NCBI GenBank assembly: GCA_005883215.1
Contig: VAYS01000002.1
Location: 124,001-188,000, forward strand
Length of the DNA stretch: 64,000 nt
Source: Actinomycetota bacterium
Lineage (GTDB): Bacteria > Actinomycetota > Thermoleophilia > Solirubrobacterales > Solirubrobacteraceae
Direction of reading: 5' to 3'
This document shows positions 1-8,424 of the stretch, piece by piece. Both the position numbers and the translations under genes were made by a program. Each line of letters opens with the position of its first letter. Position 1 is the stretch's first letter. The notes beneath the pieces were generated by a model. The model did no database searches. It was given only the letters and a program-made list of their open reading frames with translations, and had not been told where the DNA came from.

Positions 1-2
1 CC

Positions 3-50
3 AAGGGTCGGCGTCCGCTGGCCGCCAACCGGACGCCGAACTGCGGGTGA
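3..50 (+). CDS. 3' end of an upstream gene (partial, tentative)
   Basis: An open frame entering from the left edge ends at a TGA (48-50) that overlaps the cinA GTG start in a GTGA arrangement, the usual sign of translational coupling. Only about 15 codons are visible, ending in PNCG, so the product cannot be identified. In related genomes pgsA or rimO often precedes cinA, but nothing here confirms either. Confidence 0.3.
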   Translation, partial: KGRRPLAANRTPNCG

Positions 51-1387
51 GCGCCCGGGCGGGCATCGTCGTCACCGGGACCGAGGTTCTCACCGGGCGG
101 GTGACCGACCGCAACGGGCCGTGGCTGGCCGAGCGGCTACGGGAGCGGGGGGTGGACCTGGCCCACATCGCGGTGGTCGGCGACCGGCCCGCGGATATCG
201 CCGCGGCCCTGGGTTTCTTTGCCCACGCGGGGGTGGACCTGGTGGTCACCAGCGGGGGGCTGGGTCCGACCGCCGACGATCTGACCGCCGAGGTGGTGGG
301 GGCGTTCTGTGGGCGAGAGATGGTGCTCGACGCCGAGCTCGAGCAGCGCATCGCCGAGATCCTGCGGCCGCTGGCGGCGCGCTTTCCCGACCTGGACATG
401 GAGGCGGTCCGCGAGAGCAACCGAAAGCAGGCGGTGATCCCGGAGGGGTCCACCGTGCTGGGCCCGGTGGGCACCGCCCCGGGCCTCGTGGTGCCGCCGG
501 CGCCGGGCCGCGACGGTCCGACCGTGGTGGTGCTGCCCGGGCCCCCGCGTGAGCTTCATCCGCTGTGGCACGACGCCGCGGCGACCGCCGCGGTCGCCGC
601 GGCGGTCGCCAACGCCACCGAGTACCGCCAGCAGATGCTGCGCCTGTTCGGCATCCCCGAGTCGGAGATCGCCGCCACCCTGCGCGCCGCCGCCGAGGAG
701 GGCGTAGAGCTCGACCGCCTGGAGATCACTACCTGTCTGCGCCGCGCCGAGGTCGAGGTGGTGACCCGCTTTGAGCCATCAGCCCAGGGCGTCTATGACC
801 GCCTGGCGGCGCTGGTGCGCGAGCGTCACGGGCCGGTGCTGTTCTCCGAGGACGGCAGCACCGTGGACGATCAGGTGGCGAGCATGCTCACCGAGCGCGA
901 GCTCACGATCGGGGTGGCCGAGTCGTGCACGGGCGGGCTGCTGGCCGCCCGGATGACCGAGCGGCCGGGATCCTCGCGGTACCTCGTCGGCGGTCTCGTG
1001 GTCTACGCCAACGAGGCCAAGACCCAGCTGGCCGGGGTCGAGCCAGAGCTGATCGAGCGCCACGGGGCGGTGTCGGGCGAGGTGGCCCAGGCGCTGGCGG
1101 CCGGCGCGCGCCGGCGGCTCGGCGCCGACATCGGCGTCGCGGTGACCGGGATCGCCGGGCCGGACGGAGGCACCGAGGACAAGCCGGTGGGCTTGGTGTG
1201 GCTGTGCGCGCAGGGACCGGAGGGAGCGCTCACCCGGCGGGTGCAGCTGCCGGGATCGCGCCAGGACGTGCGCGACAGGTCCACAACGGTGGCCATGCAC
1301 CTGCTGCGCCGCCTGCTGCTGGGCGAGCACGACGAGGAGGGTTCCGCCGGCGCTCCCCACAGCGCCGCGGCACGGGGCGAGGGATGA
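47..1387 (+). CDS. cinA: CinA family protein (NMN deamidase / competence-damage protein)
   Basis: 446 aa with the full two-domain CinA layout. The N-terminal half is the MoCF/COG1058 domain (residues about 4-175, with the [11 protein letters not shown] motif near residue 70). The C-terminal half is the nicotinamide-nucleotide amidase domain, with the [10 protein letters not shown] motif near residue 290 and GIAGPDGGT near 370. Family members deamidate NMN in pyridine-nucleotide recycling and hydrolyse ADP-ribose. The GTG start overlaps an upstream stop, and the 3' end overlaps thpR by ATGA. The order cinA-thpR-recA is common in Actinobacteria and Firmicutes and suggests co-transcription up to recA. 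The function is from family knowledge. Confidence 0.93.
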   Translation: MSARAGIVVTGTEVLTGRVTDRNGPWLAERLRERGVDLAHIAVVGDRPADIAAALGFFAHAGVDLVVTSGGLGPTADDLTAEVVGAFCGREMVLDAELEQRIAEILRPLAARFPDLDMEAVRESNRKQAVIPEGSTVLGPVGTAPGLVVPPAPGRDGPTVVVLPGPPRELHPLWHDAAATAAVAAAVANATEYRQQMLRLFGIPESEIAATLRAAAEEGVELDRLEITTCLRRAEVEVVTRFEPSAQGVYDRLAALVRERHGPVLFSEDGSTVDDQVASMLTERELTIGVAESCTGGLLAARMTERPGSSRYLVGGLVVYANEAKTQLAGVEPELIERHGAVSGEVAQALAAGARRRLGADIGVAVTGIAGPDGGTEDKPVGLVWLCAQGPEGALTRRVQLPGSRQDVRDRSTTVAMHLLRRLLLGEHDEEGSAGAPHSAAARGEG

Positions 1388-1932
1388 GCGGCCCGGGCTC
1401 GGCCCGCCTGTTCGTCGCCGTCGATCCGCCCGTTGCTGTCCGCGAGCAGCTGGCCGGCTGGGCGCGCGCGGCGCTCGGGGTATCGGGTCCCCGCCTGATC
1501 GGAGTCGACGGCCTGCACCTGACGCTGTGCTTCCTGGGCCATCGACCGGTGGCCGAGATCGACGCGGTCGCCAAGCTGGCGCTCGGGTGCGCGATGCCGG
1601 TCCCCGAGCTAGAGCTGGGCGCGCCGGTGTGGCTTCCGCGGCGGCGCCCCAGGGTGCTCGCGGTAGAGGTGCGCGACCCCAGCGGGGGGCTCCAGGAGCT
1701 GCATTCGGCCGTCGGCGAGGCGCTGGCCTCGGGCGCCGGCTATGAGCCCGAGCGGCGCCGCTTTCGCCCCCACGTGACCGTGGCCCGCATGCGGGCGGGC
1801 TCGACGGCGCCCCGGGAGCTGGACGCCACGCCGGGGCTGGCCTTCGACGCCGAGGCGCTGACGCTGTACCGCTCGCGTCTGGCGCGCGCCGGCGCCAGCT
1901 ATGAGCCGCTGGCCCGGGTGGCGTTGAGCTAG
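1384..1932 (+). CDS. thpR: RNA 2',3'-cyclic phosphodiesterase ThpR (2H phosphoesterase)
   Basis: 182 aa, normal length for the LigT/ThpR family. The two HxTx motifs that define 2H phosphoesterases are present: HLTL at residues 45-48 and HVTV at 130-133. These histidines open 2',3'-cyclic phosphates on RNA ends. The ATG start overlaps the cinA stop (ATGA), so translation is probably coupled. A much longer in-frame opening runs upstream inside cinA, but the coupled start gives a standard ThpR N-terminus ([10 protein letters not shown]). Confidence 0.9.
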   Translation: MSGPGSARLFVAVDPPVAVREQLAGWARAALGVSGPRLIGVDGLHLTLCFLGHRPVAEIDAVAKLALGCAMPVPELELGAPVWLPRRRPRVLAVEVRDPSGGLQELHSAVGEALASGAGYEPERRRFRPHVTVARMRAGSTAPRELDATPGLAFDAEALTLYRSRLARAGASYEPLARVALS

Positions 1933-2020
1933 CGGGAAACGTCCGAGACGGTGGCGAGGATGGGGCGCGCGCTGTGTCCCGTCCGCCCGGTGCCGGCGGA
2001 GGGAGCGCCGTCCCTTCCGT

Positions 2021-2043
2021 CCGCACGGCTCCGTAGCGTGCGG
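2021..2043. promoter_or_regulatory. Inverted repeat in the recA leader
   Basis: A perfect 7-bp inverted repeat, CCGCACG (2021-2027) and CGTGCGG (2037-2043) around a 9-nt loop, lies 18 nt upstream of the recA ribosome-binding site GAGGAG (2061-2066). It could be a protein operator or an mRNA hairpin. It does not match the actinobacterial LexA box. Its function is unknown and one such repeat can arise by chance in GC-rich DNA. Confidence 0.35.
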
Positions 2044-2078
2044 TCGTTCACCCCCGCCCAGAGGAGCTCTCAGACGAC

Positions 2079-3173
<1,095 letters not shown>

Positions 3174-3194
3174 CCCCGGCCCCCGCCGCGCGGC

Positions 3195-3761
3195 GTGGAC
3201 CACGCGTTCTCGCAAGCCGACGCCGCTCGGCGAACTGACGCCGCTCGGCGGCTTCAGCGCGCGCTGAAGCTCGCCTACGCGTATCTGGCGCGCCGGGCCC
3301 GCAGCGTGGCCGAGGTACGCCGACACCTGCGCTCGCGCGGGGTAGGCGAGGAGGCGGCCGAGGGCGCGCTCGCCGAGCTGCGCCATCAGGGCTACCTCGA
3401 CGATGCTCGCTACGCCCGCGCGCTGGCCGAGGATCGACGCCACCTCGACGGGTGGGGCGCCGAGCGCATCCGCGAGCGCCTGCACGCGGCGGGCATCCCC
3501 CCGGCGCTGATCGAGCAGGCGGTAGCGGAGGACCCGCAAACCGAGATCGCCGCCGCCGTGGACCTCCTGCGGCGTCGGATGAGGGCGGCGCCCGCCGACG
3601 ACGGCACACGCCAGCGGGCCCTGGGGCTGCTCATCCGCAAGGGCTATGACGCCGACGTGGCCTACGAGGCGATCCGCCGCTTCGAGCGGGCGGCTGAACC
3701 CGGCCATCGGGCGGCCGATCACAAGCCCACTGGGCGTCTCGCCGAGCGCCGCCCGCGGTAG
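3195..3761 (+). CDS. recX: Regulatory protein RecX
   Basis: 188 aa, downstream of recA as is usual. Three RecX helical repeats are recognisable: LARRARSVAEVRRHLRSRG (about residues 31-49), the segment around YLDDARYARALAEDR (about 67-81), and the C-terminal LIRKGYDADVAYEAIRRF. RecX caps or destabilises RecA filaments and limits recombinase activity. The GTG start follows recA by 21 nt. Near the 5' end a short direct repeat, GACGCCGCTCGGCG, occurs twice in tandem (3219-3252). The C-terminal 20 residues are basic and poorly conserved. Confidence 0.9.
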   Translation: MDHAFSQADAARRTDAARRLQRALKLAYAYLARRARSVAEVRRHLRSRGVGEEAAEGALAELRHQGYLDDARYARALAEDRRHLDGWGAERIRERLHAAGIPPALIEQAVAEDPQTEIAAAVDLLRRRMRAAPADDGTRQRALGLLIRKGYDADVAYEAIRRFERAAEPGHRAADHKPTGRLAERRPR

Positions 3762-3765
3762 GCGA

Positions 3766-3794
3766 TTGCCCCACGGGCTCCGCGGTACTACGAT
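3766..3794 (+). promoter_or_regulatory. Sigma70-like promoter upstream of rny
   Basis: A -35-like TTGCCC (3766-3771) and a -10-like TACGAT (3789-3794) are separated by 17 nt. Transcription would begin near 3801, directly at the GTG of a 17-codon open frame, so the first transcribed codon may be a start codon. This is a visual match only. Confidence 0.45.
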
Positions 3795-3801
3795 CAAGCT
3801 T

Positions 3802-3855
3802 GTGAAGGATCGGGCCCCCGGGCCCGCCGAACTCCGAGAATTGCAGGCAGTTTGA
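3802..3855 (+). CDS. Possible leaderless 17-residue upstream peptide
   Basis: A 17-codon frame starts with GTG exactly 7 nt after the TACGAT -10 box and ends at TGA 3853-3855. The peptide is MKDRAPGPAELRELQAV. It lies in the otherwise gene-free 312-nt recX-rny gap, 218 nt before the rny start. Its placement fits a leaderless leader peptide that could influence rny expression. Coding is unproven: there is no comparative evidence and the frame is short. Confidence 0.35.
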   Translation: MKDRAPGPAELRELQAV

Positions 3856-4073
3856 TCTTCGTTTCGCGATCTCTTCGGTCTCGGGCATCGCGCAGTGCGA
3901 CGCCCCGGGGCCGTGCGCGGCCAACGGCCGCGCGCGCCAGAGCGCCCGGCATGCGCTGATCCTGTCCTAGCTGTTCTCGGCGTCCGGCGTCCGGTGCTCC
4001 CCGGTCCGGCGCCTAATTCCATAAGCCGACGACGGCGCCGTTCTCGCGGGATGCGGGGCGGCTAGGAGTAGCC

Positions 4074-5408
4074 ATGGAGATCGTGATCGCTGGTGTGCTG
4101 GTGGGGGCGGGAATCGTGCTCGCCGCGCTGATTCACGCCCGCGGCTCCGGACGCGTCGACGCCGACCGCTACGCCGCCGAGACGCTCGAGGAGCGGGCCC
4201 GGGCCGTGGAGGTCGAGCGTCAGGAGCTGGGGCGAGAGCGCGAGCGGCTGCGCGAGACCCTCGGGCGAGCTGGCGGGATCTCGGCCGCCGGGGCGCGCGA
4301 GCTGCTGCTGAAGGACCTGGAGCAGGACGCCCGCCACGAGGCCGCCCGGCGGGTCCGGGAGATCGAGCGCGAAGCCAAGCTCGACGCGGAGAGACGGGTG
4401 CGCAGCATCCTCAGCGTGGCCATGCAGCGCCTGGCGGCCGGCCACGCCGCCGAGACGACGGTGTCGGTGATCCACCTGCAGAGCGATGACATGAAGGGCC
4501 GGATCATCGGTCGCGAGGGGCGCAACATCAGGGCGTTGGAGAGCATCACCGGCGTCGACGTGATCATCGACGACACGCCCAACGCCGTCGTGCTCTCGGC
4601 GTTCGACGGCGTACGGCGCGAGCTGGCCCGCATGACGCTGGAGAAGCTCCTCGACGACGGGCGCATCCATCCGGCGCGGATCGAGGAGACCTACGAGCAG
4701 GCCAGCGCCGAGCTCGAGCGCCACCTGCGCGAGGCCGGCGAGGTCGCCGTGCTGGAAGCCAAGGTCCAGGGCCTGGACCCCGACCTGATCGAGATCCTCG
4801 GGCGGCTGAAGTTCCGCACCAGCTACGGCCAGAACGTGCTCGCCCACTCGGTCGAGTGCGCCCGGCTGGCCGCGATGATGGCCGACGAGCTGGGAGCCAG
4901 CGCCAAGACGGCCCGGCGAGCCGCCCTCCTGCACGACATCGGTAAGGCGGTCTCCCACCAGGTGGAGGGCCCGCACGCGCTGGTGGGAGGTGAGCTCGCC
5001 CGTCGCCACGGCGAGCCCGAGGCCGTGGCGCACGCCATGGAGGCGCACCACAACGAGGTGGAGCCCCAGACGGTGGAGGCGGTGATCGTCCAGGCGGCCG
5101 ACGCCCTGTCGGGCGCCCGCCCCGGGGCCCGGGGCGAGTCGCTGGAGGCCTACGTCAAGCGCCTGCGCGACCTGGAGCAGATCGCCACCCGACACGCGGG
5201 CGTGGAGAAGGTCTACGCGATGCAGGCCGGGCGCGAGATCCGGGTGATGGTCGCCCCTCAGTCGGTCGACGACGACGGGGCCGCCCTGCTCTCCCACGAG
5301 ATCGCCCGGGAGATCCAGCGCGAGCTCGACTACCCGGGCCAGATCAAGGTGACGGTGATCCGCGAGTCGCGTGCCACCGACTATGCGCGCGAGCACCGTC
5401 CTCGCTAG
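4074..5408 (+). CDS. rny: Ribonuclease Y
   Basis: 444 aa. The order is an N-terminal membrane anchor (residues 2-20), a charged coiled coil (about 30-115), a KH domain with GRIIGREGRNI (about 143-153) and an HD hydrolase domain with LLHDIGKA near 285. RNase Y is a membrane-bound endoribonuclease that starts mRNA decay. Homologues are usually near 510-520 aa; the shortfall here is in the coiled-coil linker. ATG is preceded by AGGAG. A possible promoter and leader peptide lie in the gap to recX. An equally long opposite-strand frame is a GC-rich shadow and was ignored. Confidence 0.95.
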   Translation: MEIVIAGVLVGAGIVLAALIHARGSGRVDADRYAAETLEERARAVEVERQELGRERERLRETLGRAGGISAAGARELLLKDLEQDARHEAARRVREIEREAKLDAERRVRSILSVAMQRLAAGHAAETTVSVIHLQSDDMKGRIIGREGRNIRALESITGVDVIIDDTPNAVVLSAFDGVRRELARMTLEKLLDDGRIHPARIEETYEQASAELERHLREAGEVAVLEAKVQGLDPDLIEILGRLKFRTSYGQNVLAHSVECARLAAMMADELGASAKTARRAALLHDIGKAVSHQVEGPHALVGGELARRHGEPEAVAHAMEAHHNEVEPQTVEAVIVQAADALSGARPGARGESLEAYVKRLRDLEQIATRHAGVEKVYAMQAGREIRVMVAPQSVDDDGAALLSHEIAREIQRELDYPGQIKVTVIRESRATDYAREHRPR

Positions 5409-5474
5409 GTACCCCCCGCGGCGGCCGGCCCCGGGGCGGTGGGCGCCCGCGGCGCGCGGCTAGGCTTTATGGCC

Positions 5475-6809
5475 GTGCCCAGCTACCACGTCACCACGTT
5501 CGGCTGTCAGATGAACGAGCACGACTCCGAGCGGATGAAGGGCCTGCTGGACACGCTCGGCTACGCCGAGGTCCAGTCCCGCTCCGAGGCGGACCTGATC
5601 CTGTTCAACACCTGCTCGATCCGCGAATCGGCCGACTCCCGCTTCATCGCCCACCTCGGCGAGGCCAAGCGGCTAAAGCTCGAGCGCCCCGACCGCGTCG
5701 TCGGGGTCGGCGGCTGCTGGGCGCAGTCGGTCAAGCACGAGGTGTTCGAGCGCTTCCCGTTCGTCGACGTCGCCTTCGGCCCCGGGCAGTTCCACAAGCT
5801 CGGGGAGTTCCTGACCGCCGACTCGATCACCGCCCAGGGCTACTTCGAGTTCGAGGGGTTCAGCGGCGACCTTCCCGCCCATCGCGAGCGCGAGTTTCAG
5901 GCCTGGCTGCAGGTCTCCCAGGGCTGTCGCTGCCGGTGCAGCTACTGCATAGTTCCGCAGACGCGTGGCACCGAGGTCAGCCGCGATCCCGACGGCCTGG
6001 TCGCCGAGGCGGCCCGGTTCGCCGCCGACGGCGTGCGCGAGGTCACGTTGCTGGGCCAGAACGTCAACTCCTACGGGCGCGACCTGCCCCGCGAGCGACG
6101 GATCACCTTCGCCCAGCTGCTCGGGCGGATCGACGCGATCGAAGGGCTAGCGCGCCTCCGCTACACCAGCCCCCACCCCAAGGACATGCGCGAGGACGTG
6201 ATCCGGGCCCACGCCGAGCTGCCCTCGCTGTGCGAGCACATCCACCTGCCCTTGCAGTCGGGATCCTCGCGCATCCTCAGGGCGATGCGCCGCACGTATG
6301 ACCGCCAGCGCTACCTCGATCGGGTGGCCCTGATCCGCGAGCACGTGCCCGACTGCGCCCTGAGCACCGACGTCATCGTCGGCTTTCCCGGTGAGACCGA
6401 AGCCGACTTCGAGCAGACGCTCGAGGTGGTCGACGAGGTCGGCTACGACAGCGCCTTCACCTTCATCTTCTCCCCGCGCCGAGGGACCGAGGCGGCGGAG
6501 TTCGGCGAGGGCGTCGTACCCCACCGCGTCAAGGTGGCGCGCATGGAGCGCCTGGTGGAGCTGGTTCAGCGCCGCGCCACCGAGCGCTCGCAGCGGTTCG
6601 TGGGGCGCACGCTGGAGGTCCTGGTCGAGGGGCCCTCGCGCACCGACCCCTCGCGCCTGCGGGGCCGCACGCGCCACAACAAGGTGGTCAACTTCTCCGG
6701 CCTGGCGGCTCCCGGCGAGCTGGTTCCGGTGGAGATCGCCTCGGCCACCAGCCAGACGCTGACCGGCGAGGAGAGCCTCCTGGCCCGGGCGGGCGGAGCC
6801 CCGGCTTAG
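5475..6809 (+). CDS. miaB: tRNA-2-methylthio-N6-dimethylallyladenosine synthase MiaB
   Basis: 444 aa from GTG 5475. The order is an N-terminal UPF0004 domain with the auxiliary-cluster Cys in [12 protein letters not shown], a radical SAM core with a CxxxCxxC cluster motif in [17 protein letters not shown], and a C-terminal TRAM domain. It methylthiolates i6A37 in tRNA, the product of MiaA encoded at 10749. A -10-like TAGGCT (5461-5466) lies 8 nt before GTG 5475, favouring a leaderless start there. ATG 5469 and GTG 5439 are in-frame alternatives. The next gene starts one base after the stop. Confidence 0.96.
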   Translation: MPSYHVTTFGCQMNEHDSERMKGLLDTLGYAEVQSRSEADLILFNTCSIRESADSRFIAHLGEAKRLKLERPDRVVGVGGCWAQSVKHEVFERFPFVDVAFGPGQFHKLGEFLTADSITAQGYFEFEGFSGDLPAHREREFQAWLQVSQGCRCRCSYCIVPQTRGTEVSRDPDGLVAEAARFAADGVREVTLLGQNVNSYGRDLPRERRITFAQLLGRIDAIEGLARLRYTSPHPKDMREDVIRAHAELPSLCEHIHLPLQSGSSRILRAMRRTYDRQRYLDRVALIREHVPDCALSTDVIVGFPGETEADFEQTLEVVDEVGYDSAFTFIFSPRRGTEAAEFGEGVVPHRVKVARMERLVELVQRRATERSQRFVGRTLEVLVEGPSRTDPSRLRGRTRHNKVVNFSGLAAPGELVPVEIASATSQTLTGEESLLARAGGAPA

Positions 6810-6810
6810 C

Positions 6811-7338
6811 GTGGCCAAGTCCAAGGAGGAAAAAGAGAAAGAGGAGGCCGCGGCGCAGGGTGCCGCCGGCTCGGTCGTGGGCTCGGCCGCCACGAGCGCC
6901 GGCACGGCGGTGGCGGGGAGCGCCGGGACGGTGATGAGCACGGCGGTGGCGGGGAGCGCCGGGACCGCGATGAGCGCCGCCGTGGCGGGCAGCGCGGGGA
7001 CCGCGATGAGCGCCGCGGTGGCCGGCAGCGCGGGAACCGCAATGAGCACGGCGGTGGCCGGCAGCGCGGGCACGCTCACCAGCGCGGCGGTCGCCTTCTC
7101 GGCCGGGACGTTCTTCAGCACGGGCGTCGCCGGCAGCGCGTTGGTGATCCTCAGCGCCGGGGTGTGGGCCAGCGCCGGGATGCTGTGGTGCCTGAACTGC
7201 AGCGGCTGCGTCGCGTGCATCGCCTGCAGCGACTGCGTCGACTGCGTGGGGTGCATCGGCTGTCACGGCCTGCGCGGCGAGACGGGACGGATCGGAAAGC
7301 GCCGCCGCAAGCGCAAGCGGCTCTTCGGCCGCGGCTGA
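6811..7338 (+). CDS. 12-residue-repeat protein with period-3 cysteine tract
   Basis: 175 aa; I do not recognise the family. There is a short Lys/Glu-rich N-terminus (residues 2-12), then eight consecutive 12-residue repeats from residue 34 to 129 (VAGSAGTxMSxA type, drifting to hydrophobic and aromatic residues). Next come nine Cys at exact 3-residue spacing (127, 130, 133, 136, 139, 142, 145, 148, 151), and a basic tail with KRRRKRKR (163-170). There is no signal peptide. The strict period of 12 suggests a small beta-solenoid-like stack, and the Cys ladder could bind metal or form disulfides; both are inferences. It starts one base after the miaB stop and ends 42 nt before the SOS-boxed radical SAM gene. 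Confidence 0.75.
   Translation: MAKSKEEKEKEEAAAQGAAGSVVGSAATSAGTAVAGSAGTVMSTAVAGSAGTAMSAAVAGSAGTAMSAAVAGSAGTAMSTAVAGSAGTLTSAAVAFSAGTFFSTGVAGSALVILSAGVWASAGMLWCLNCSGCVACIACSDCVDCVGCIGCHGLRGETGRIGKRRRKRKRLFGRG
6910..7197 (+). repeat. Tandem 36-bp repeats encoding eight 12-residue units
   Basis: The coding DNA repeats with a 36-bp period. The first four or five units are near identical (GCGGTGGC-GGGCAGCGCGGGGACC type); the last three are divergent in sequence but keep the period. This points to tandem duplication followed by drift towards the Cys-rich end. Confidence 0.85.
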
Positions 7339-7368
7339 GCGCCCCGCGAAGCCGTCCCCGGCGTATGC

Positions 7369-7380
7369 GAACATGTGTTC
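7369..7380. promoter_or_regulatory. LexA (SOS) box, perfect GAAC-N4-GTTC
   Basis: GAACATGTGTTC matches the actinobacterial/Bacillus-type LexA consensus exactly, and the flanking C and G extend the dyad to CGAAC-N4-GTTCG. It overlaps the expected transcription start of the downstream radical SAM gene: GAACAT would occupy the -10 position, 6 nt before GTG 7381. LexA bound here would block initiation, so DNA-damage induction is expected. Confidence 0.75.
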
Positions 7381-8421
7381 GTGCGCTGGGAGAACCTGAC
7401 CGCCGACGCCGACCGCCAGCGCCGGCTGCCCGGCTACCGCGACCCGGCCGTGGTGCGGACCTTCGACGCACCGGAGGCCCTCGACATCAACTTCTATGAG
7501 GTCCGGGCCCGCTCGGTCCTCAACCGCGTGCCCGACAAATCGATGGTCCCGTTCCGGTGGACGGTCAACCCGTATAGGGGCTGCACCCACGGCTGCCGCT
7601 TTTGCTTCTCGCGCCCCACCCACAAGTTCCTGGACCTCAATCCGGGCCGCGACTTCGACCACGAGATCGTGGTCAAGGTCAACGCCCCCGAGGTGCTGCG
7701 GGCCGAGCTCTCGCGCCGGTCGTGGAAGCGCGAGCACGTGGCGATGGGGACCAACACCGACCCCTACCAGTGGGTCGAGGGTCGCTACCGGCTCATGCGC
7801 GGGATCTGGGAGGCGCTGCGGGACACGCGCACGCCGTGTTCGGTGCTGACGCGCTCGCCCCTGCTGTTGCGCGACCTCGACCTGTTGCGCGACATCGCCC
7901 GCCACACCGAGGTGAGCGCCAACTTCTCCGTGCCCACGATCGAGGAGAAGACGTGGCGGGCGACCGAGCCCCATAGCCCGAACCCGCGCGCGCGGCTGGA
8001 GGCGGTGGGGGAGCTCAACCGAGCGGGCATTCCCACCGGGATCCTGATCGCGCCGCTGATGCCCGGCGTCAACGACCAGCCCGAGCAGGTCGAGCGCATC
8101 CTCGAGCTGGCGGCCGAGAACGGGGCGGTGGGGGCCAGCGGCATCGCCCTTCACCTGCGCGGTGAGGTGCGGGAGATCTTCTTCGACTGGCTGCGCTCGC
8201 AGCGGCCCGACCTGCTCGAGCGCTACGAGCGGCTCTACCGGCGCGGTGCATACGCGCCCAACAGCGAACGCCGGCGCCTGGCCGAGCTCGTCGGCTCGCG
8301 CGTGGATCGCCCGCCGTCGCGCATGCGCGGCCGACCCACCGGCCCGGACTTCTCGCGCCGGGACGGCGGAACCCCGACCACCCCGGCAGAAGCGCCGCAG
8401 GCGCAGGAAACCCTGTTCTAG
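7381..8421 (+). CDS. SplB/Rv2578c-like radical SAM protein, putative SOS-regulated DNA repair
   Basis: 346 aa. The radical SAM CxxxCxxC motif is in YRGCTHGCRFCFSRPTH (Cys 68, 72, 75 from this start), followed by GTNTDPYQ typical of COG1533, the family containing spore photoproduct lyase and mycobacterial Rv2578c. GTG 7381 is chosen because a perfect LexA box ends at 7380 and the resulting MRW N-terminus resembles Rv2578c as I recall it; GTG 7375 is the alternative. The last five residues, QETLF, fit the QxxLF sliding-clamp binding pattern. The substrate is unknown. Repair of damaged DNA is inferred from the box, the family and the C-terminal motif. Confidence 0.85.
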   Translation: MRWENLTADADRQRRLPGYRDPAVVRTFDAPEALDINFYEVRARSVLNRVPDKSMVPFRWTVNPYRGCTHGCRFCFSRPTHKFLDLNPGRDFDHEIVVKVNAPEVLRAELSRRSWKREHVAMGTNTDPYQWVEGRYRLMRGIWEALRDTRTPCSVLTRSPLLLRDLDLLRDIARHTEVSANFSVPTIEEKTWRATEPHSPNPRARLEAVGELNRAGIPTGILIAPLMPGVNDQPEQVERILELAAENGAVGASGIALHLRGEVREIFFDWLRSQRPDLLERYERLYRRGAYAPNSERRRLAELVGSRVDRPPSRMRGRPTGPDFSRRDGGTPTTPAEAPQAQETLF

Positions 8422-8424
8422 TCC

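Noticed and set aside
4062-5396. Opposite-strand open frame as long as rny (444 codons).
   Set aside because: It mirrors rny codon for codon, is His/Leu/Gly-biased and matches no family; it is a GC-rich shadow.
6147-7256. Antisense frame over the 12-residue repeats with a Pro/Ala/Val repeat.
   Set aside because: The repeat is the complement of the sense repeat, and the frame continues through miaB in antisense; the sense frame has a fitting start next to miaB.
6811-8421. RiPP-like pair: Cys-rich precursor plus radical SAM enzyme.
   Set aside because: The radical SAM protein is of the SplB/Rv2578c type without SPASM or peptide-binding RRE region, and the Cys protein has no leader-core layout or export gene nearby.
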